Of a DNA stretch of 64,000 nt, positions 34,617 to 46,451 are shown piece by piece (position 1 is the stretch's first letter; each line of letters opens with the position of its first letter). The DNA is from Massilia sp. PAMC28688 (GTDB lineage: Bacteria; Pseudomonadota; Gammaproteobacteria; Burkholderiales; Burkholderiaceae_D). The notes beneath the pieces were generated by a model. The model was given only the letters and a program-made list of their open reading frames with translations, was not told where the DNA came from and did no database searches. Where the stretch lies: assembly GCF_019443445.1 (NCBI RefSeq), contig NZ_CP080378.1:5022001-5086000 (forward strand). The letters are read 5' to 3'. The position numbers were made by a program, and so were the translations under genes.

Positions 34617-35534
34617 ATGAACAAACTGCAAGCAATGGAAGTATTCGTTCAGGTGGTCGATGCGGGCGGCTTCACGCGCGCGGCGGAAAACATGCAGCTG
34701 CCGAAGGCGACCGTGTCCACCCTTGTCCAGACACTCGAACAAACGTTGCAAACCCGGCTGCTGCACCGCACCACGCGCCAGGTGAGCGTGACCTCCGATG
34801 GCGCCGCCTATTACGAACGCTGCCTGCGCATCTTGGCCGACGTACGCGATGCAGAAGAGTCGCTGTCCAACAATCGCGCCTCGCCCAGCGGCCGCCTGCG
34901 GGTCGATGTGGCCACTTCCATGGCCAACGACATCATCATCCCGGCCTTGCCCGGTTTTTTTGAGCGCTACCCGGACATCCGGCTCGATCTTGGCTGCAGC
35001 GACAGGCCGGTGGACCTGATCGAGGAAGGCGTCGATTGCGCCGTCCGCGGCGGCCAGCTGGGCGACTCGGCGCTCATTGCGCGGCGCATCGGCGTACTCC
35101 ACTTTGTCACAGCGGCCACGCCCGCCTACCTGGACCGGCATGGCCGCCCGCAGCATCCACATGACCTGGCGCAGCACCGCTGCATCAATTATTTTTCTTC
35201 GCGCACCGGCAAGATCATGGACTGGGATTTCATGCGCGGCGACGAAACACTCTATGTGCCGGTGCCGGCCTGCCTGGCCGTGAATGATTCGACTGTGCAC
35301 TTGACGGCGGGCCTGCGTGGTCTTGGCATCATCCAGATGCCGCACTACCTGATGGCGCCATTGGAAGCGAGCGGCCAGATGGAAGTGGTGCTGCGCGACT
35401 GGACCAGCGAGCCGCTGCCGATCAACGTCGTGTATCCGCAAAACCGCCACCTGTCGGCCAAGGTGCGTGTCTTCGTCGAGTGGGTGGCCGACCTGTTCCT
35501 GACCGATGCGCGCCTGCGCTACCCGCCGGACTAG
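34617..35534 (+). CDS. LysR-family transcriptional regulator
   Basis: 305 aa. The winged helix-turn-helix (about residues 1-60, MEVFVQVVDAGGFTRAAENMQ and KATVSTLVQTLE) is followed by an effector domain (about 90-295). The sequence is of the type that often controls adjacent transporter or oxidoreductase genes. Here the divergent pair is a small membrane protein and the pseudo-esterase. AGAGGGAGAA gives a good ribosome site. Two inverted repeats lie in the shared control region. The effector is unknown. Confidence 0.94.
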   Translation: MNKLQAMEVFVQVVDAGGFTRAAENMQLPKATVSTLVQTLEQTLQTRLLHRTTRQVSVTSDGAAYYERCLRILADVRDAEESLSNNRASPSGRLRVDVATSMANDIIIPALPGFFERYPDIRLDLGCSDRPVDLIEEGVDCAVRGGQLGDSALIARRIGVLHFVTAATPAYLDRHGRPQHPHDLAQHRCINYFSSRTGKIMDWDFMRGDETLYVPVPACLAVNDSTVHLTAGLRGLGIIQMPHYLMAPLEASGQMEVVLRDWTSEPLPINVVYPQNRHLSAKVRVFVEWVADLFLTDARLRYPPD

Positions 35535-35563
35535 AATAGGGTTTTCTCATCCCGGGGCACGCC

Positions 35564-36508
35564 ATGCACAAGATTGTCTTTCTCGACCGCGACAGCCTGG
35601 AGGCGCAGCTGCGTTGCCCCGCCTTTGAACATGAGTGGACCGAATACGGTGCCACCAAAGCGGGCCAGGTGGCCGAGCGCCTGCGCGATGCCACCATTGC
35701 CATCACCAACAAGGTGGCGCTGCGCGAAGCGGACATTGCCGCCCTGCCGCAGCTGAAGATGGTGGCCATTGCCGCCACCGGCACCGACAACGTGGACCTG
35801 GCAGCGTGCCGGGCGCGCGGCATAGTCGTTGCCAATATCCGCGACTACGCCCTGGTCACGGTGCCGGAACATGTGTTCACCCTGATCCTGGCCCTGCGCC
35901 GCCGTCTGCTGGACTATGCGCGCGATGTCGCGGCCGGGCGCTGGCAGCAATCGAGCCGTTTCTGCCTGCTCGACCATCCCATCAGCGACCTGGCCGGCAG
36001 CCGGCTGGGCATCATCGGCTACGGCACCCTGGGGCGGCGCGTGGCGGCCATCGGTCGCGCCTTTGGCATGCAGGTGTGCGCTAGCTCGCGCACGCCGGTG
36101 GCCGAGCCGGACGTGATCGACCTGCCCCTGCCCGAACTGCTCGCCACCTGCGACGTCGTCAGCCTGCACCTGCCCCTGACGGCGCAAACGCGCGGCATGA
36201 TCGGCGCCGCGCAGCTGGCACGCATGAAGCGCAGCGCGCTGTTGATCAACACGGCGCGCGGCGGCCTGGTGGACGAAGCGGCCCTGGCCGATGCGCTGCG
36301 CGAGGGCAGCATCGGCGGCGCCGGCTTTGACGTGCTGAGCCAGGAACCGCCCGTCGATGGCAATCCCCTGCTCGACCCTGGCCTGCCCAACTTCATCCTG
36401 ACGCCGCACGTGGCCTGGGCCAGCGCCGGTGCCATGCAAACCCTGGCTGACATGCTGATGGATAACATCGAAGCCTTCGCGCGCGGGCAGCCGATCAATG
36501 CGCTGTAA
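35564..36508 (+). CDS. D-2-hydroxyacid dehydrogenase (glycerate dehydrogenase-like)
   Basis: 314 aa. The NAD-binding Rossmann motif is IGYGTLGRRVA near residue 150. The catalytic triad is Arg in NTARGG (about 231), Glu in LSQEPP (about 260) and His in LTPHVAW (about 283). The family interconverts 2-hydroxyacids and 2-ketoacids; similarity is highest to hydroxypyruvate reductase/glycerate dehydrogenases (HprA), but substrate choice is not certain. It lies 29 bp after the LysR gene on the same strand and may be co-transcribed with it. Confidence 0.92.
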   Translation: MHKIVFLDRDSLEAQLRCPAFEHEWTEYGATKAGQVAERLRDATIAITNKVALREADIAALPQLKMVAIAATGTDNVDLAACRARGIVVANIRDYALVTVPEHVFTLILALRRRLLDYARDVAAGRWQQSSRFCLLDHPISDLAGSRLGIIGYGTLGRRVAAIGRAFGMQVCASSRTPVAEPDVIDLPLPELLATCDVVSLHLPLTAQTRGMIGAAQLARMKRSALLINTARGGLVDEAALADALREGSIGGAGFDVLSQEPPVDGNPLLDPGLPNFILTPHVAWASAGAMQTLADMLMDNIEAFARGQPINAL

Positions 36509-36618
36509 CGCGCCCTTTACAAACGGGCGGCGCCCCACTACAATGCTGCTTCTTCGCGCAGGGCATGCCCGGCGCTGAAGGTAGCAAGGAAGTTCATCAC
36601 CGGAAACGCCGCAATTTG

Positions 36619-36634
36619 GCACTTCCGGAAGTGC
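36619..36634. promoter_or_regulatory. 16-bp perfect palindrome in tRNA upstream region
   Basis: GCACTTCCGGAAGTGC is a perfect palindrome overlapping the expected -35 region of the first tRNA-Arg gene (a TACAAT -10 lies at 36646-36651). It may be an operator or simply a folded leader. No equivalent precedes the second copy. Confidence 0.35.
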
Positions 36635-36660
36635 AACAGAGCTGCTACAATGCATGCTTC

Positions 36661-36737
36661 GCGGCTGTAGCTCAGCTGGATAGAGTACTTGGCTACGAAC
36701 CAAGGGGTCGTGGGTTCAATTCCTGCCAGCCGCACCA
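36661..36737 (+). tRNA. tRNA-Arg (anticodon ACG), copy 1
   Basis: 77 nt including an encoded CCA. The acceptor stem GCGGCTG pairs with CAGCCGC. The D arm is GCTCAGCTGGATAGAGT, and the anticodon arm CTTGG/CCAAG has loop CTACGAA, giving ACG (read as ICG). The T arm is GTGGG-TTCAATT-CCTGC. It is identical to copy 2. Confidence 0.96.
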
Positions 36738-36751
36738 AAATTCGTAAGATG

Positions 36752-36786
36752 AAAGGCCTGACGAGAAATTGTCAGGCCTTTTTTCT
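36752..36786 (+). terminator. Rho-independent terminator of tRNA-Arg copy 1
   Basis: AAAGGCCTGAC pairs with GTCAGGCCTTT around an 8-base loop, followed by T4-C-T. It begins 14 bp after the tRNA CCA end. Confidence 0.9.
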
Positions 36787-36835
36787 ATTTGCGCGCCAAT
36801 CTCCGGCAGTGCCGCAATAGTCTGTGCATGCCCCT

Positions 36836-36863
36836 TTGCGGATGCAGAAACTGCTGCTATAAT
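36836..36863 (+). promoter_or_regulatory. Sigma-70 promoter of tRNA-Arg copy 2
   Basis: TTGCGG, 16-bp spacer and a perfect TATAAT end 10 bp before the mature tRNA start. With the terminator upstream, this makes copy 2 an independent unit. Confidence 0.65.
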
Positions 36864-36873
36864 CTTGTCTTTC

Positions 36874-36950
36874 GCGGCTGTAGCTCAGCTGGATAGAGTA
36901 CTTGGCTACGAACCAAGGGGTCGTGGGTTCAATTCCTGCCAGCCGCACCA
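36874..36950 (+). tRNA. tRNA-Arg (anticodon ACG), copy 2
   Basis: 77 nt, identical to the copy at 36661 over the full length including CCA. The flanking 3' sequence (ATTCGTAAGAT and an AGGCCTGA hairpin) is also similar, so the repeated unit includes the terminator. Confidence 0.96.
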
Positions 36951-36963
36951 ATATTCGTAAGAT

Positions 36964-37000
36964 AAAAAGGCCTGAAGAGCGATCTTCAGGCCTTTTTTCT
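36964..37000 (+). terminator. Rho-independent terminator of tRNA-Arg copy 2
   Basis: AAAAAGGCCTGAAGA pairs with TCTTCAGGCCTTTTT around a GCGA tetraloop. The T-run ends 29 bp before the stop of the convergent kinase gene. On the minus strand the A-run also reads as a T-run, so it may serve both directions. Confidence 0.9.
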
Positions 37001-37028
37001 TTGCGCCCCTCCCCGGGCACGCCTGCGG

Positions 37029-38921
37029 TCAGGTACGCGCTTTCTTGACGACGGTCCGGTTGCTGAGGATTTCTTCAATCTGCTCGAAGCGCACCGGCTT
37101 GACCATGTGGTGATCGAAGCCTGCCTCGAAGGCAAGCTGGCGATCCTTCTCCTGGCCCCAGCCGGTAACGGCAATGAGCATGGTCATGGCGCCGCACGAC
37201 AGGCGCCGGATCCCGCGTGCCAGATCATAGCCCGACATTTGCGGCAACCCGATGTCGAGGAAGGCATAGTCAGGGCAAAAGCGCGCGGCGGCGGTGAGCG
37301 CGTCCGGCCCATTATGGGTGATGACGACGCTGTGTCCCATGGCCGAGAGCAGCGCGCCGATGCTGTTGACGAAGTCCACGTTGTCGTCGGCGAGCAGGAT
37401 GCGATAGGTTTCCGAGGTCATGAAAGTGGCCGGCGTCGACTTGGCCGGCAATTCCGGCTCCACCACGATCGGCAGCCTGACAATGAATTCGCTGCCGCGG
37501 TTGATGCCGGGACTGTCCGCCTCGATGGTACCGCCATGCAGCTCCACCAGCCGGCGCGCCAGCGACAGGCCCACGCCCAGGCCCGCATTGGTGCGTTCAA
37601 GCGTGGAATCGACCTGCACGAACATCTCGAACACCTGGTGCAGCATGTCGCGTGCGATACCGATGCCGTTATCGGCCACGGTAATGATCAGATTGCGGTC
37701 TTCAACCCGGGCCGACAGACTCACGCGCCCGCCGCGATTGGTGTACTTGGCTGCGTTGTTGAGCAGGTTGGACAGAATCTGCGCCAGGCGCGTCGCGTCG
37801 CCATGCAAGAACACGGGCCGGTCCGGCAGGTCGATAACCAGCTCGTGGCCATGCAGTTCGATATACGAGCGCACCACTTCCAGCGCATCGTTGACCACCG
37901 CCTTCAGTTCGACCCGGCCCATCTTGATGGCGAACTTGCCGGTATTGATGCGCGAGACGTCGAGCAGATCGTCGACCAGGCGCACCATCTGGCGCAGCTG
38001 GCGTTCCATGATATCGGTGGCGCGCTGGGTGGCCTGGGCGTCGCCGCTGCGAATGCGCAGGATATCGAGGCCGGTGCGGATCGGCGCCAGCGGATTGCGC
38101 AGCTCATGGGCCAGGGTGGCGAGGAATTCATCCTTGCGGCGGTCGGCCACGAGCAGCGCCTCCTCGGCCCGGTGGCGCACCTGCATCTCATGTTCCAGCG
38201 TGAGATTGGCCTCCTGCAGCGCGTGCGAGCGGCGCCCGATCTCGGCCAGCATGTCGTTGAAGGCTGCCACCAGCACCCCGATTTCGCCGCGGTTGTTGCC
38301 CTGTACGCGCAGGCTGAAGTCGCGCCGCTGCATCACTTCACGCGCCACGCCGGTCACGGCCAGCAGCGGATCGGTGATGCTCTTTTGCAGGCGCGAGGCG
38401 ACAAAGGCGGCAATCACGAGAGAACCCAGCAGCACCACGCCCAGGATGCCTGCGTAGCTGAGCATGCGGTCAATCAGACCGTAGCGTGCACGCAGGTAGA
38501 CCGTGCCGAGCACCTCGCCATTGTCGACAATATTGTGGTACACGGTCAGTTCGCCATTGGCGATGCTGTAGCCGGGCACGCCGGGACGGGCCGGATACGT
38601 CGCATCGCCGGCGCCCTGGGCATAGGCGGCAAAGCGGCTGCCGCCGGCGGTGTAGATGGCGCTGGCCAAAATTTGCGGACGCACCCGCAGCACGGCCAGG
38701 TTCTGCTGGGCGGTGCGGGCATCGTTGAACGCGAGGGCCGGCGCGGTGACACTGGCGATAATGTCGGCCTGGGTCATCAGGTCGTCCACCCAATACTGCT
38801 TGAAGGTGCGCAGGTCGTAGAGCAGCATGGCGATGGAGGCGGCCAGCAGGGCCACCAGCGTGGTCGACACCGCCATCAGAATCAGCTTGCTGCGCACGGA
38901 TCCGCTGTCGCGTTGCATCAC
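37029..38921 (-). CDS. Hybrid histidine kinase with YfiN-like periplasmic sensor, HAMP and REC
   Basis: 630 aa. Membrane helix about 12-34; periplasmic CHASE8-type domain about 35-150 (LMTQADIIASVTAPALAFND, as in YfiN); membrane helix about 157-177; HAMP about 178-232; HisKA with H-box TLAHELRNPLA near 270; HATPase with NAAKYTN, DNGIGI and GLGVGLSLARRLVELHGG; C-terminal receiver about 505-620 with Asp in FLDIGLPQMSG. The start overlaps the YfiR-family gene by four bases (ATGA). Known: YfiR inhibits the cyclase YfiN through its periplasmic domain. Here the same sensor architecture is joined to a kinase instead of GGDEF. Confidence 0.92.
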   Translation of the reverse strand: MMQRDSGSVRSKLILMAVSTTLVALLAASIAMLLYDLRTFKQYWVDDLMTQADIIASVTAPALAFNDARTAQQNLAVLRVRPQILASAIYTAGGSRFAAYAQGAGDATYPARPGVPGYSIANGELTVYHNIVDNGEVLGTVYLRARYGLIDRMLSYAGILGVVLLGSLVIAAFVASRLQKSITDPLLAVTGVAREVMQRRDFSLRVQGNNRGEIGVLVAAFNDMLAEIGRRSHALQEANLTLEHEMQVRHRAEEALLVADRRKDEFLATLAHELRNPLAPIRTGLDILRIRSGDAQATQRATDIMERQLRQMVRLVDDLLDVSRINTGKFAIKMGRVELKAVVNDALEVVRSYIELHGHELVIDLPDRPVFLHGDATRLAQILSNLLNNAAKYTNRGGRVSLSARVEDRNLIITVADNGIGIARDMLHQVFEMFVQVDSTLERTNAGLGVGLSLARRLVELHGGTIEADSPGINRGSEFIVRLPIVVEPELPAKSTPATFMTSETYRILLADDNVDFVNSIGALLSAMGHSVVITHNGPDALTAAARFCPDYAFLDIGLPQMSGYDLARGIRRLSCGAMTMLIAVTGWGQEKDRQLAFEAGFDHHMVKPVRFEQIEEILSNRTVVKKART

Positions 38922-39511
38922 GGTGTTCCCTTGTGCACGTGGCTGGCAACGGTGAGCAGCCGGGAGCTGAGCTTGACGCTATGCTTGTCGGCCGCTTCAA
39001 GTGAAATGTCAAAGCGCACGCGCGCATCGACGATCTTGAAATTGATCACACTGCCCTGGCGCAGGCCGTTTTCCGCCTCCGTCACCACCAGCATGGGCGC
39101 CGGCTGCGCGGCCTTGATGACGCTGCGCACCCGCGCGCTGTCGCTGCCGCCCACGAACAGCAGATGCACGCCGGCCGGCGCTTCCTGCTCGCGGAAGGCC
39201 TTGACGGCGATGGGGCGGCCCTGCACGGTGCGGCCGACAACAATCCGGCTCAGCTCGGCGGCGACGCCTTCGGCATCGACCACGCCGATGACAACGGGCG
39301 CGGCCGCATCAGCAAAGGCGGTTGCGGGAAATTCTGTGTAACCGAGAAACTTGTAGAGAAAGGCAGCCTTGACCTTGCGTTCCGGCGCCGTTCCCGCCGG
39401 CGCGGCCAGGACCGCGCTGCCGAGCAGGCTCGCGGCAGCGGCCAGCAACACCAGCCGGCGGCGACCCTGGCGCGGCAGTGATGACGTAGGGGCGCTGGCA
39501 CCATGACTCAA
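38918..39511 (-). CDS. YfiR family periplasmic protein (DUF4154)
   Basis: 197 aa. A signal peptide (about residues 17-37, RRRLVLLAAAASLLGSAVLAA) is followed by the YfiR fold: KVKAAFLYKFLGYTEFPATAF, then VVIGVVDAEG, HLLFVGGSD, LVVTEAENGLRQGSVINF and a C-terminal helix (SSRLLTVA). Known: YfiR binds and represses YfiN in response to the periplasmic redox state. It is coupled to a downstream hybrid kinase with a YfiN-like sensor domain, so it probably controls that kinase (inference). No YfiB-like lipoprotein is next to it. Confidence 0.92.
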   Translation of the reverse strand: MSHGASAPTSSLPRQGRRRLVLLAAAASLLGSAVLAAPAGTAPERKVKAAFLYKFLGYTEFPATAFADAAAPVVIGVVDAEGVAAELSRIVVGRTVQGRPIAVKAFREQEAPAGVHLLFVGGSDSARVRSVIKAAQPAPMLVVTEAENGLRQGSVINFKIVDARVRFDISLEAADKHSVKLSSRLLTVASHVHKGTP

Positions 39512-39771
39512 ACGACGGCACTCCAGGATGACGTGCGTTTGACCGGTAGCGCGGGTGGCGACGGCCGTAAAGAGAGGCGGATTTTATACATGCTTGCTAT
39601 CGTAGAACATTTTCTCTCACGCACAAAGGCGCACACGCTTGCCGTGCACCGGGCCGCATCTTATTTGCGAATATTCAACAACTGTACAACGAACTGGTGT
39701 TTTGTGCTGCCCTGCTCCGGCAAGCGGCGCGCCCCGGCCGCAATGGCGCGCCAAACGGGTCGAGGGATCAG

Positions 39772-39999
39772 CTAGGTGCCGAACTCGGCAGCAGCTTTGG
39801 CTGCCCACAAGGCTTCGTTGTAGCTGCCGTACGGCATATCGTAGCTGTCAATACTGCCGTCCTCGGCGACGAAGCTGGTCCACCAGCCATCGGGCGCAGC
39901 GCAAATGGCGATATCGCCCGGGCCGCACACCGATTCAATTGCCTCGCCTGCTTCCAGAAAAACGATATTGACCCGCCGGTGCCTGAGTGTCGTGGCCAT
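39772..39999 (-). CDS. Small hypothetical protein
   Basis: 75 aa soluble acidic protein (SVCGPGDIAICAAPDGWWTSFVAEDG, then a helical end EALWAAKAAAEFG). I do not recognise a family. GGAGGAAATC gives a strong ribosome site for the ATG at 39999. It lies alone: 260 bp of unannotated sequence separates it from the YfiR gene, in which I see no gene, and about 315 bp upstream holds only an orphan terminator. Confidence 0.72.
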   Translation of the reverse strand: MATTLRHRRVNIVFLEAGEAIESVCGPGDIAICAAPDGWWTSFVAEDGSIDSYDMPYGSYNEALWAAKAAAEFGT

Positions 40000-40132
40000 G
40001 ATTTCCTCCCGCGCTGCAGCGTTATATCCCTAATCATATACCTGACATCACAAAGATAAATTAGCAATAGCAATTGCAGTCAGGCATGATGCTTCTGTCT
40101 CCTCTATTCTCCCTCACCGGAATAATAGATTC

Positions 40133-40160
40133 AGCCCGCTCCTGTAGCGGGCTTTTTTTT
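40133..40160 (+). terminator. Orphan rho-independent terminator
   Basis: AGCCCGCT-CCTGT-AGCGGGCT followed by eight Ts. No plus-strand gene ends upstream: the nearest upstream gene is on the other strand and starts at 39999. It may end a small RNA starting in 40010-40110, or attenuate the leader of the PAS-REC gene. Confidence 0.85.
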
Positions 40161-40314
40161 GGCTGTGCAGCGCGCGCGGAGGCCAGACACCGGTTCGGGC
40201 GATCGCTCCTCATCGCGCGTCAACATGCCAAGCAGACGCATCTCACCCTGCATTTGGTGTACGATTGTCATCTTCTTTATTCTTCCGCAACTTCTTTAAT
40301 GAAACAGGCAACGC

Positions 40315-41139
40315 ATGTCCGCAATAAGTAAGCCTGCCGGCCCCGCTGCCGGCGTGGACTGGCGTACCAGCGATTTTGGCGACGACGCCGGCTGGCCGCA
40401 TACCCTCAGACTGAGCATGGATATCCTGCTCGGCAGCCCCTTTCCCATGCTGCTGGTATGGGGCGAGCGCCGTATTGTTGCCTATAACAGCGCCTATGCC
40501 GAACTGGCAGGTCCCCACCACCCGCCCGCGCCCGGTGGCCGCGTCCCATCGGTCAGCCCGGCGCCGATGGCTGTGGCTGCCGAAGGCTTTCGCCGCGCCG
40601 CCGGCGGCGAAGCGCTGCAGCTGCCGCGCCAGCGCCTGACCTTCCTGCGCGCCAATGGCCCGCAACAGCTTGACTGCGACCTGCACCTGACCCCGCTGAC
40701 CGACGACAGCGGCGCGGTGGCCGGGGTCCTGTGCGCGGTCGCACCCTGCGCGGAACGCCAGCTGGCCCCGCCTCCGGTCGGCCTGCGTGTGCTGGTGGTG
40801 GAAGACAATCTCGATTCGCAATACCTGGTATGCGAAATGATCAAGGCCTTCGGCCATGAGGCCGACGGCGTGGCCCATGCCGAGGGCGCGCTCGACATGC
40901 TGGCAAAGCACTCCTACAACGTGCTGTTTTCGGACGTGAGCCTGCCCGGCATGTCGGGCGTGGACCTGGCGCGCCAGGCGCTGCGCAACAGTCCGGACAT
41001 GAAAGTGATCTTCGCCTCCGGCTATGGCGAAGCCATGCTGCGACACGTGGAATTTCCGTTCCAGTCCCTGCAAAAGCCGTACGAAATTGAACAGCTACAG
41101 AGCTCGCTCGATCGCATTGCCGCCCATGGCCAGGGATAA
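40315..41139 (+). CDS. PAS-REC protein without kinase domain
   Basis: 274 aa. Residues about 14-145 are a PAS-like domain of the type found at the start of hybrid kinases (GWPHTLRLSMDILLGSPFPMLLVWG, then AYNSAYAELAG). About 157-270 is a complete receiver with VEDN, phospho-acceptor Asp in FSDVSLPGMSG, Ser in FASGYG and Lys in LQKPYE. There is no HisKA or HATPase between them. It could be a single-domain-type output or phosphate sink for one of the neighbouring kinases (inference). The ribosome site is weak. Confidence 0.86.
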   Translation: MSAISKPAGPAAGVDWRTSDFGDDAGWPHTLRLSMDILLGSPFPMLLVWGERRIVAYNSAYAELAGPHHPPAPGGRVPSVSPAPMAVAAEGFRRAAGGEALQLPRQRLTFLRANGPQQLDCDLHLTPLTDDSGAVAGVLCAVAPCAERQLAPPPVGLRVLVVEDNLDSQYLVCEMIKAFGHEADGVAHAEGALDMLAKHSYNVLFSDVSLPGMSGVDLARQALRNSPDMKVIFASGYGEAMLRHVEFPFQSLQKPYEIEQLQSSLDRIAAHGQG

Positions 41140-41250
41140 GCCCGCCGCCAAGCGTGTGAGGCCATGCCGTGGGCGTGGGCTAAAATTCGCCTCAAGCCTG
41201 CGCGCCGCACGGGCACCGCTGTTTCGCCTGACGTCATCCCAAGGCTGCAC

Positions 41251-42311
41251 ATGATGATCCCAACTGAACCCATTGGTAGCATCCCGCGTCCGCCCGAGCT
41301 GTCTGCTGCAGCCAACCAGGACACCGCCGCCGGCGCCCAGCTCGACGCCATGTACGAGGCAGCCGTGCGCGATACCGTGGCCCGGTTCGAAGCCACCGGC
41401 TCGCCGGTGATCACCGATGGCGAACAGCGCAAGTATCATAATTTCTGGACCTACTGCGTGCACGGGGCGCCCAACACGGCGCCGGACGGCTTCCAGATTC
41501 CCTTCGCCGCCGGCCACATGCGCCGCATGCCGCGCCTGACCAGCGGACCGTTCCGCTACCAGCGCTATGCCGACGAATACCTGGTCATGGCCCAGCGCTT
41601 CACGACGCTGCCGATCAAGCAGGCCGTCATTTCGCCGTCGGCGCTCTCGCTCATGTATCCCACCGAGGGCTTGCCGGATTATCCGCGCGAACAGTTTCTC
41701 ACCGACCTGCTGGCCGAACACGAGCGCGAAGTGCGGCGCTGCCTCGATCAGGGCGCGAGCAAGGTGCAGATCGATTTCACCGAAGGGCGCCTGGCCATGC
41801 GGCTGGACCCGAGCGGTCGCCTGCTCAACAGCTTTATCGAACTGAACAACCTGGCGCTGTCGCGCTTCAGCCCGCGCGAGCAGGCCCGCATCGGCGTGCA
41901 TACCTGCCCCGGCGGCGACCGTGATTCCACCCACAGTGCCGATGTCGATTATGCGGAGCTGCTGCCCAGCCTGTTTGAACTCAAGGCCGGCAATTTCTAT
42001 ATCGCGCTGGCCGGCGAGCGCGATCCGGTACGGGTGCTGCAGATCATCGCGCAATATGCCAAGCCGTGGCAGCGCATCTTCGTGGGCGTCATCAATCCGA
42101 TCGACCCGCGCATTGAAACGGCGCAGGAAGTGTGCGAGCGGGTGCTGCAGGCAGCGCGGTATATTCCGCCGGCGCAGCTGGGCACGACCGACGACTGCGG
42201 CTTTTCGCCCTTCTGCGACGATGACTCGACCACCCGCGAGACGGCCTTTGCCAAGATCCGCGCCCGCGTCGAAGGTACCGCCATGGCCGCGCGCATCCTG
42301 GAACAAGCCTC

Positions 42312-42315
<4 letters not shown>
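41251..42315 (+). CDS. MetE C-terminal-like (cobalamin-independent methionine synthase II) protein
   Basis: 354 aa, corresponding only to the C-terminal barrel of MetE. It starts with IPTEPIGSIPRP, has GEQRKYHNFWTY, zinc ligands His-x-Cys in GVHTCPGGD (about residue 222) and Cys in TDDCGFSPF (about 315). Known: single-domain members transfer methyl groups to thiols from various donors and are not always methionine synthases. AAGG precedes the ATG at 41251. Its stop overlaps the start of a hybrid kinase by four bases, an unusual pairing. Confidence 0.88.
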
Positions 42316-45293
<2,978 letters not shown>

Positions 45294-45437
45294 ATTTATT
45301 CTAACGAATGGCCCTCCTACCAACAAACGCGGCGCTGTCCTACAAGAAATGTTCCTGCTGCTGCTACACTACGTGAATTGAAATTGAGTCGGGCCGCACC
45401 AGTTGCGTGCCTCCTTCAGCCAGACCGAGAATGACGC

Positions 45438-46418
45438 ATGCCAAGCCGAGAAGACATCCTTAACGCTAAGATCCTGGTGGTCGACGACTCTTCCGACAAT
45501 GTGGAATTGATGGAAGAGATCCTGCGCGAAGAGGGTTATACCTGCGTCAGTTCCACCATGCTGCCGGAACAGGTATGCCCGCTCCATCGCCAGCACTGTT
45601 ACGACCTGATTCTGCTTGACTTGCAGATGCCGGGCCTGAACGGCTTCCAGGTGATGAAGGGGCTCAAGGAAATCGAACACGGCGGTTACCTGCCCGTGCT
45701 GGCCCTGACCGCCCAGCCCAGCTTCAAGATTGCCGCGCTCGAAGCCGGTGCGCGCGACTTCATCAGCAAGCCTTTCGACCTGCTCGAAGTGCACAAACGC
45801 ATACACAACATGCTCGAAGTGCGGCTCCTGTACAAGGAACTGGCGCAGTACAGCAAGACCCAGCAGGCCCTCGCGCTGCACGATGCGCTCACCGGCCTGC
45901 CCAACCGGCGCCTGCTGGAAGACCGCATCGAGACCACGCTGCAGCACGCGAGCCGCAATCATCACAAGGCCGCCATCATGTACCTGGACCTGGACGGGTT
46001 CAAGGCCATCAATGACACTTATGGCCACTCGTACGGTGACGAAGTGCTCAAGATCGTCTCGCAGCGCCTGGTCGCGGCATCGCGCAAGGAAGATACCGTG
46101 GCACGCCTGGGCGGCGACGAATTCATGGTCGTGCTGACGGAAGTGCACAGCCTGGCCGATGCACAAGGGCCGGCCGCCAAGCTGGTCGAAGCGGTGTCGG
46201 AACCGTTCTTCATCAATGACCTGACACTGCGCCTGTCAACCAGTATCGGCATCAGCATCTACCCTGACGACGCGGAAACGGTGGAGTCGCTCATCAGCAT
46301 TGCCGACTATGCGCTCTACGAAGCCAAGCGCGGCGGCAAGAATCGCTTTTGCGCCACGTCGGCCCAGCCTGCGCCGCCCCCGGCTGTCGAAAAAAAAGTT
46401 AACCTCCAGCCACACTAG
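45438..46418 (+). CDS. REC-GGDEF response regulator diguanylate cyclase
   Basis: 326 aa. Receiver at about 10-130 with VVDD, phospho-acceptor Asp61 in LLDLQMPG, Thr in ALTAQ and Lys in ISKPF. A short helical linker leads to a GGDEF domain (about 145-305) with the intact motif GGDEF at 225-229 and an inhibitory RxxD (RKED) five residues before. Known: this PleD/WspR-like architecture makes c-di-GMP when phosphorylated. The likely phospho-donor is the hybrid kinase upstream (inference). Confidence 0.94.
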   Translation: MPSREDILNAKILVVDDSSDNVELMEEILREEGYTCVSSTMLPEQVCPLHRQHCYDLILLDLQMPGLNGFQVMKGLKEIEHGGYLPVLALTAQPSFKIAALEAGARDFISKPFDLLEVHKRIHNMLEVRLLYKELAQYSKTQQALALHDALTGLPNRRLLEDRIETTLQHASRNHHKAAIMYLDLDGFKAINDTYGHSYGDEVLKIVSQRLVAASRKEDTVARLGGDEFMVVLTEVHSLADAQGPAAKLVEAVSEPFFINDLTLRLSTSIGISIYPDDAETVESLISIADYALYEAKRGGKNRFCATSAQPAPPPAVEKKVNLQPH

Positions 46419-46451
46419 CTAATCTGATAGCTGGCAGGATAAGAGAATCGA

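Noticed and set aside
37107..39341. 744-codon plus-strand frame over the hybrid kinase and YfiR genes
   Set aside because: Composition is that of a shadow frame (His, Gln, Arg rich); both minus-strand genes have clear domains.
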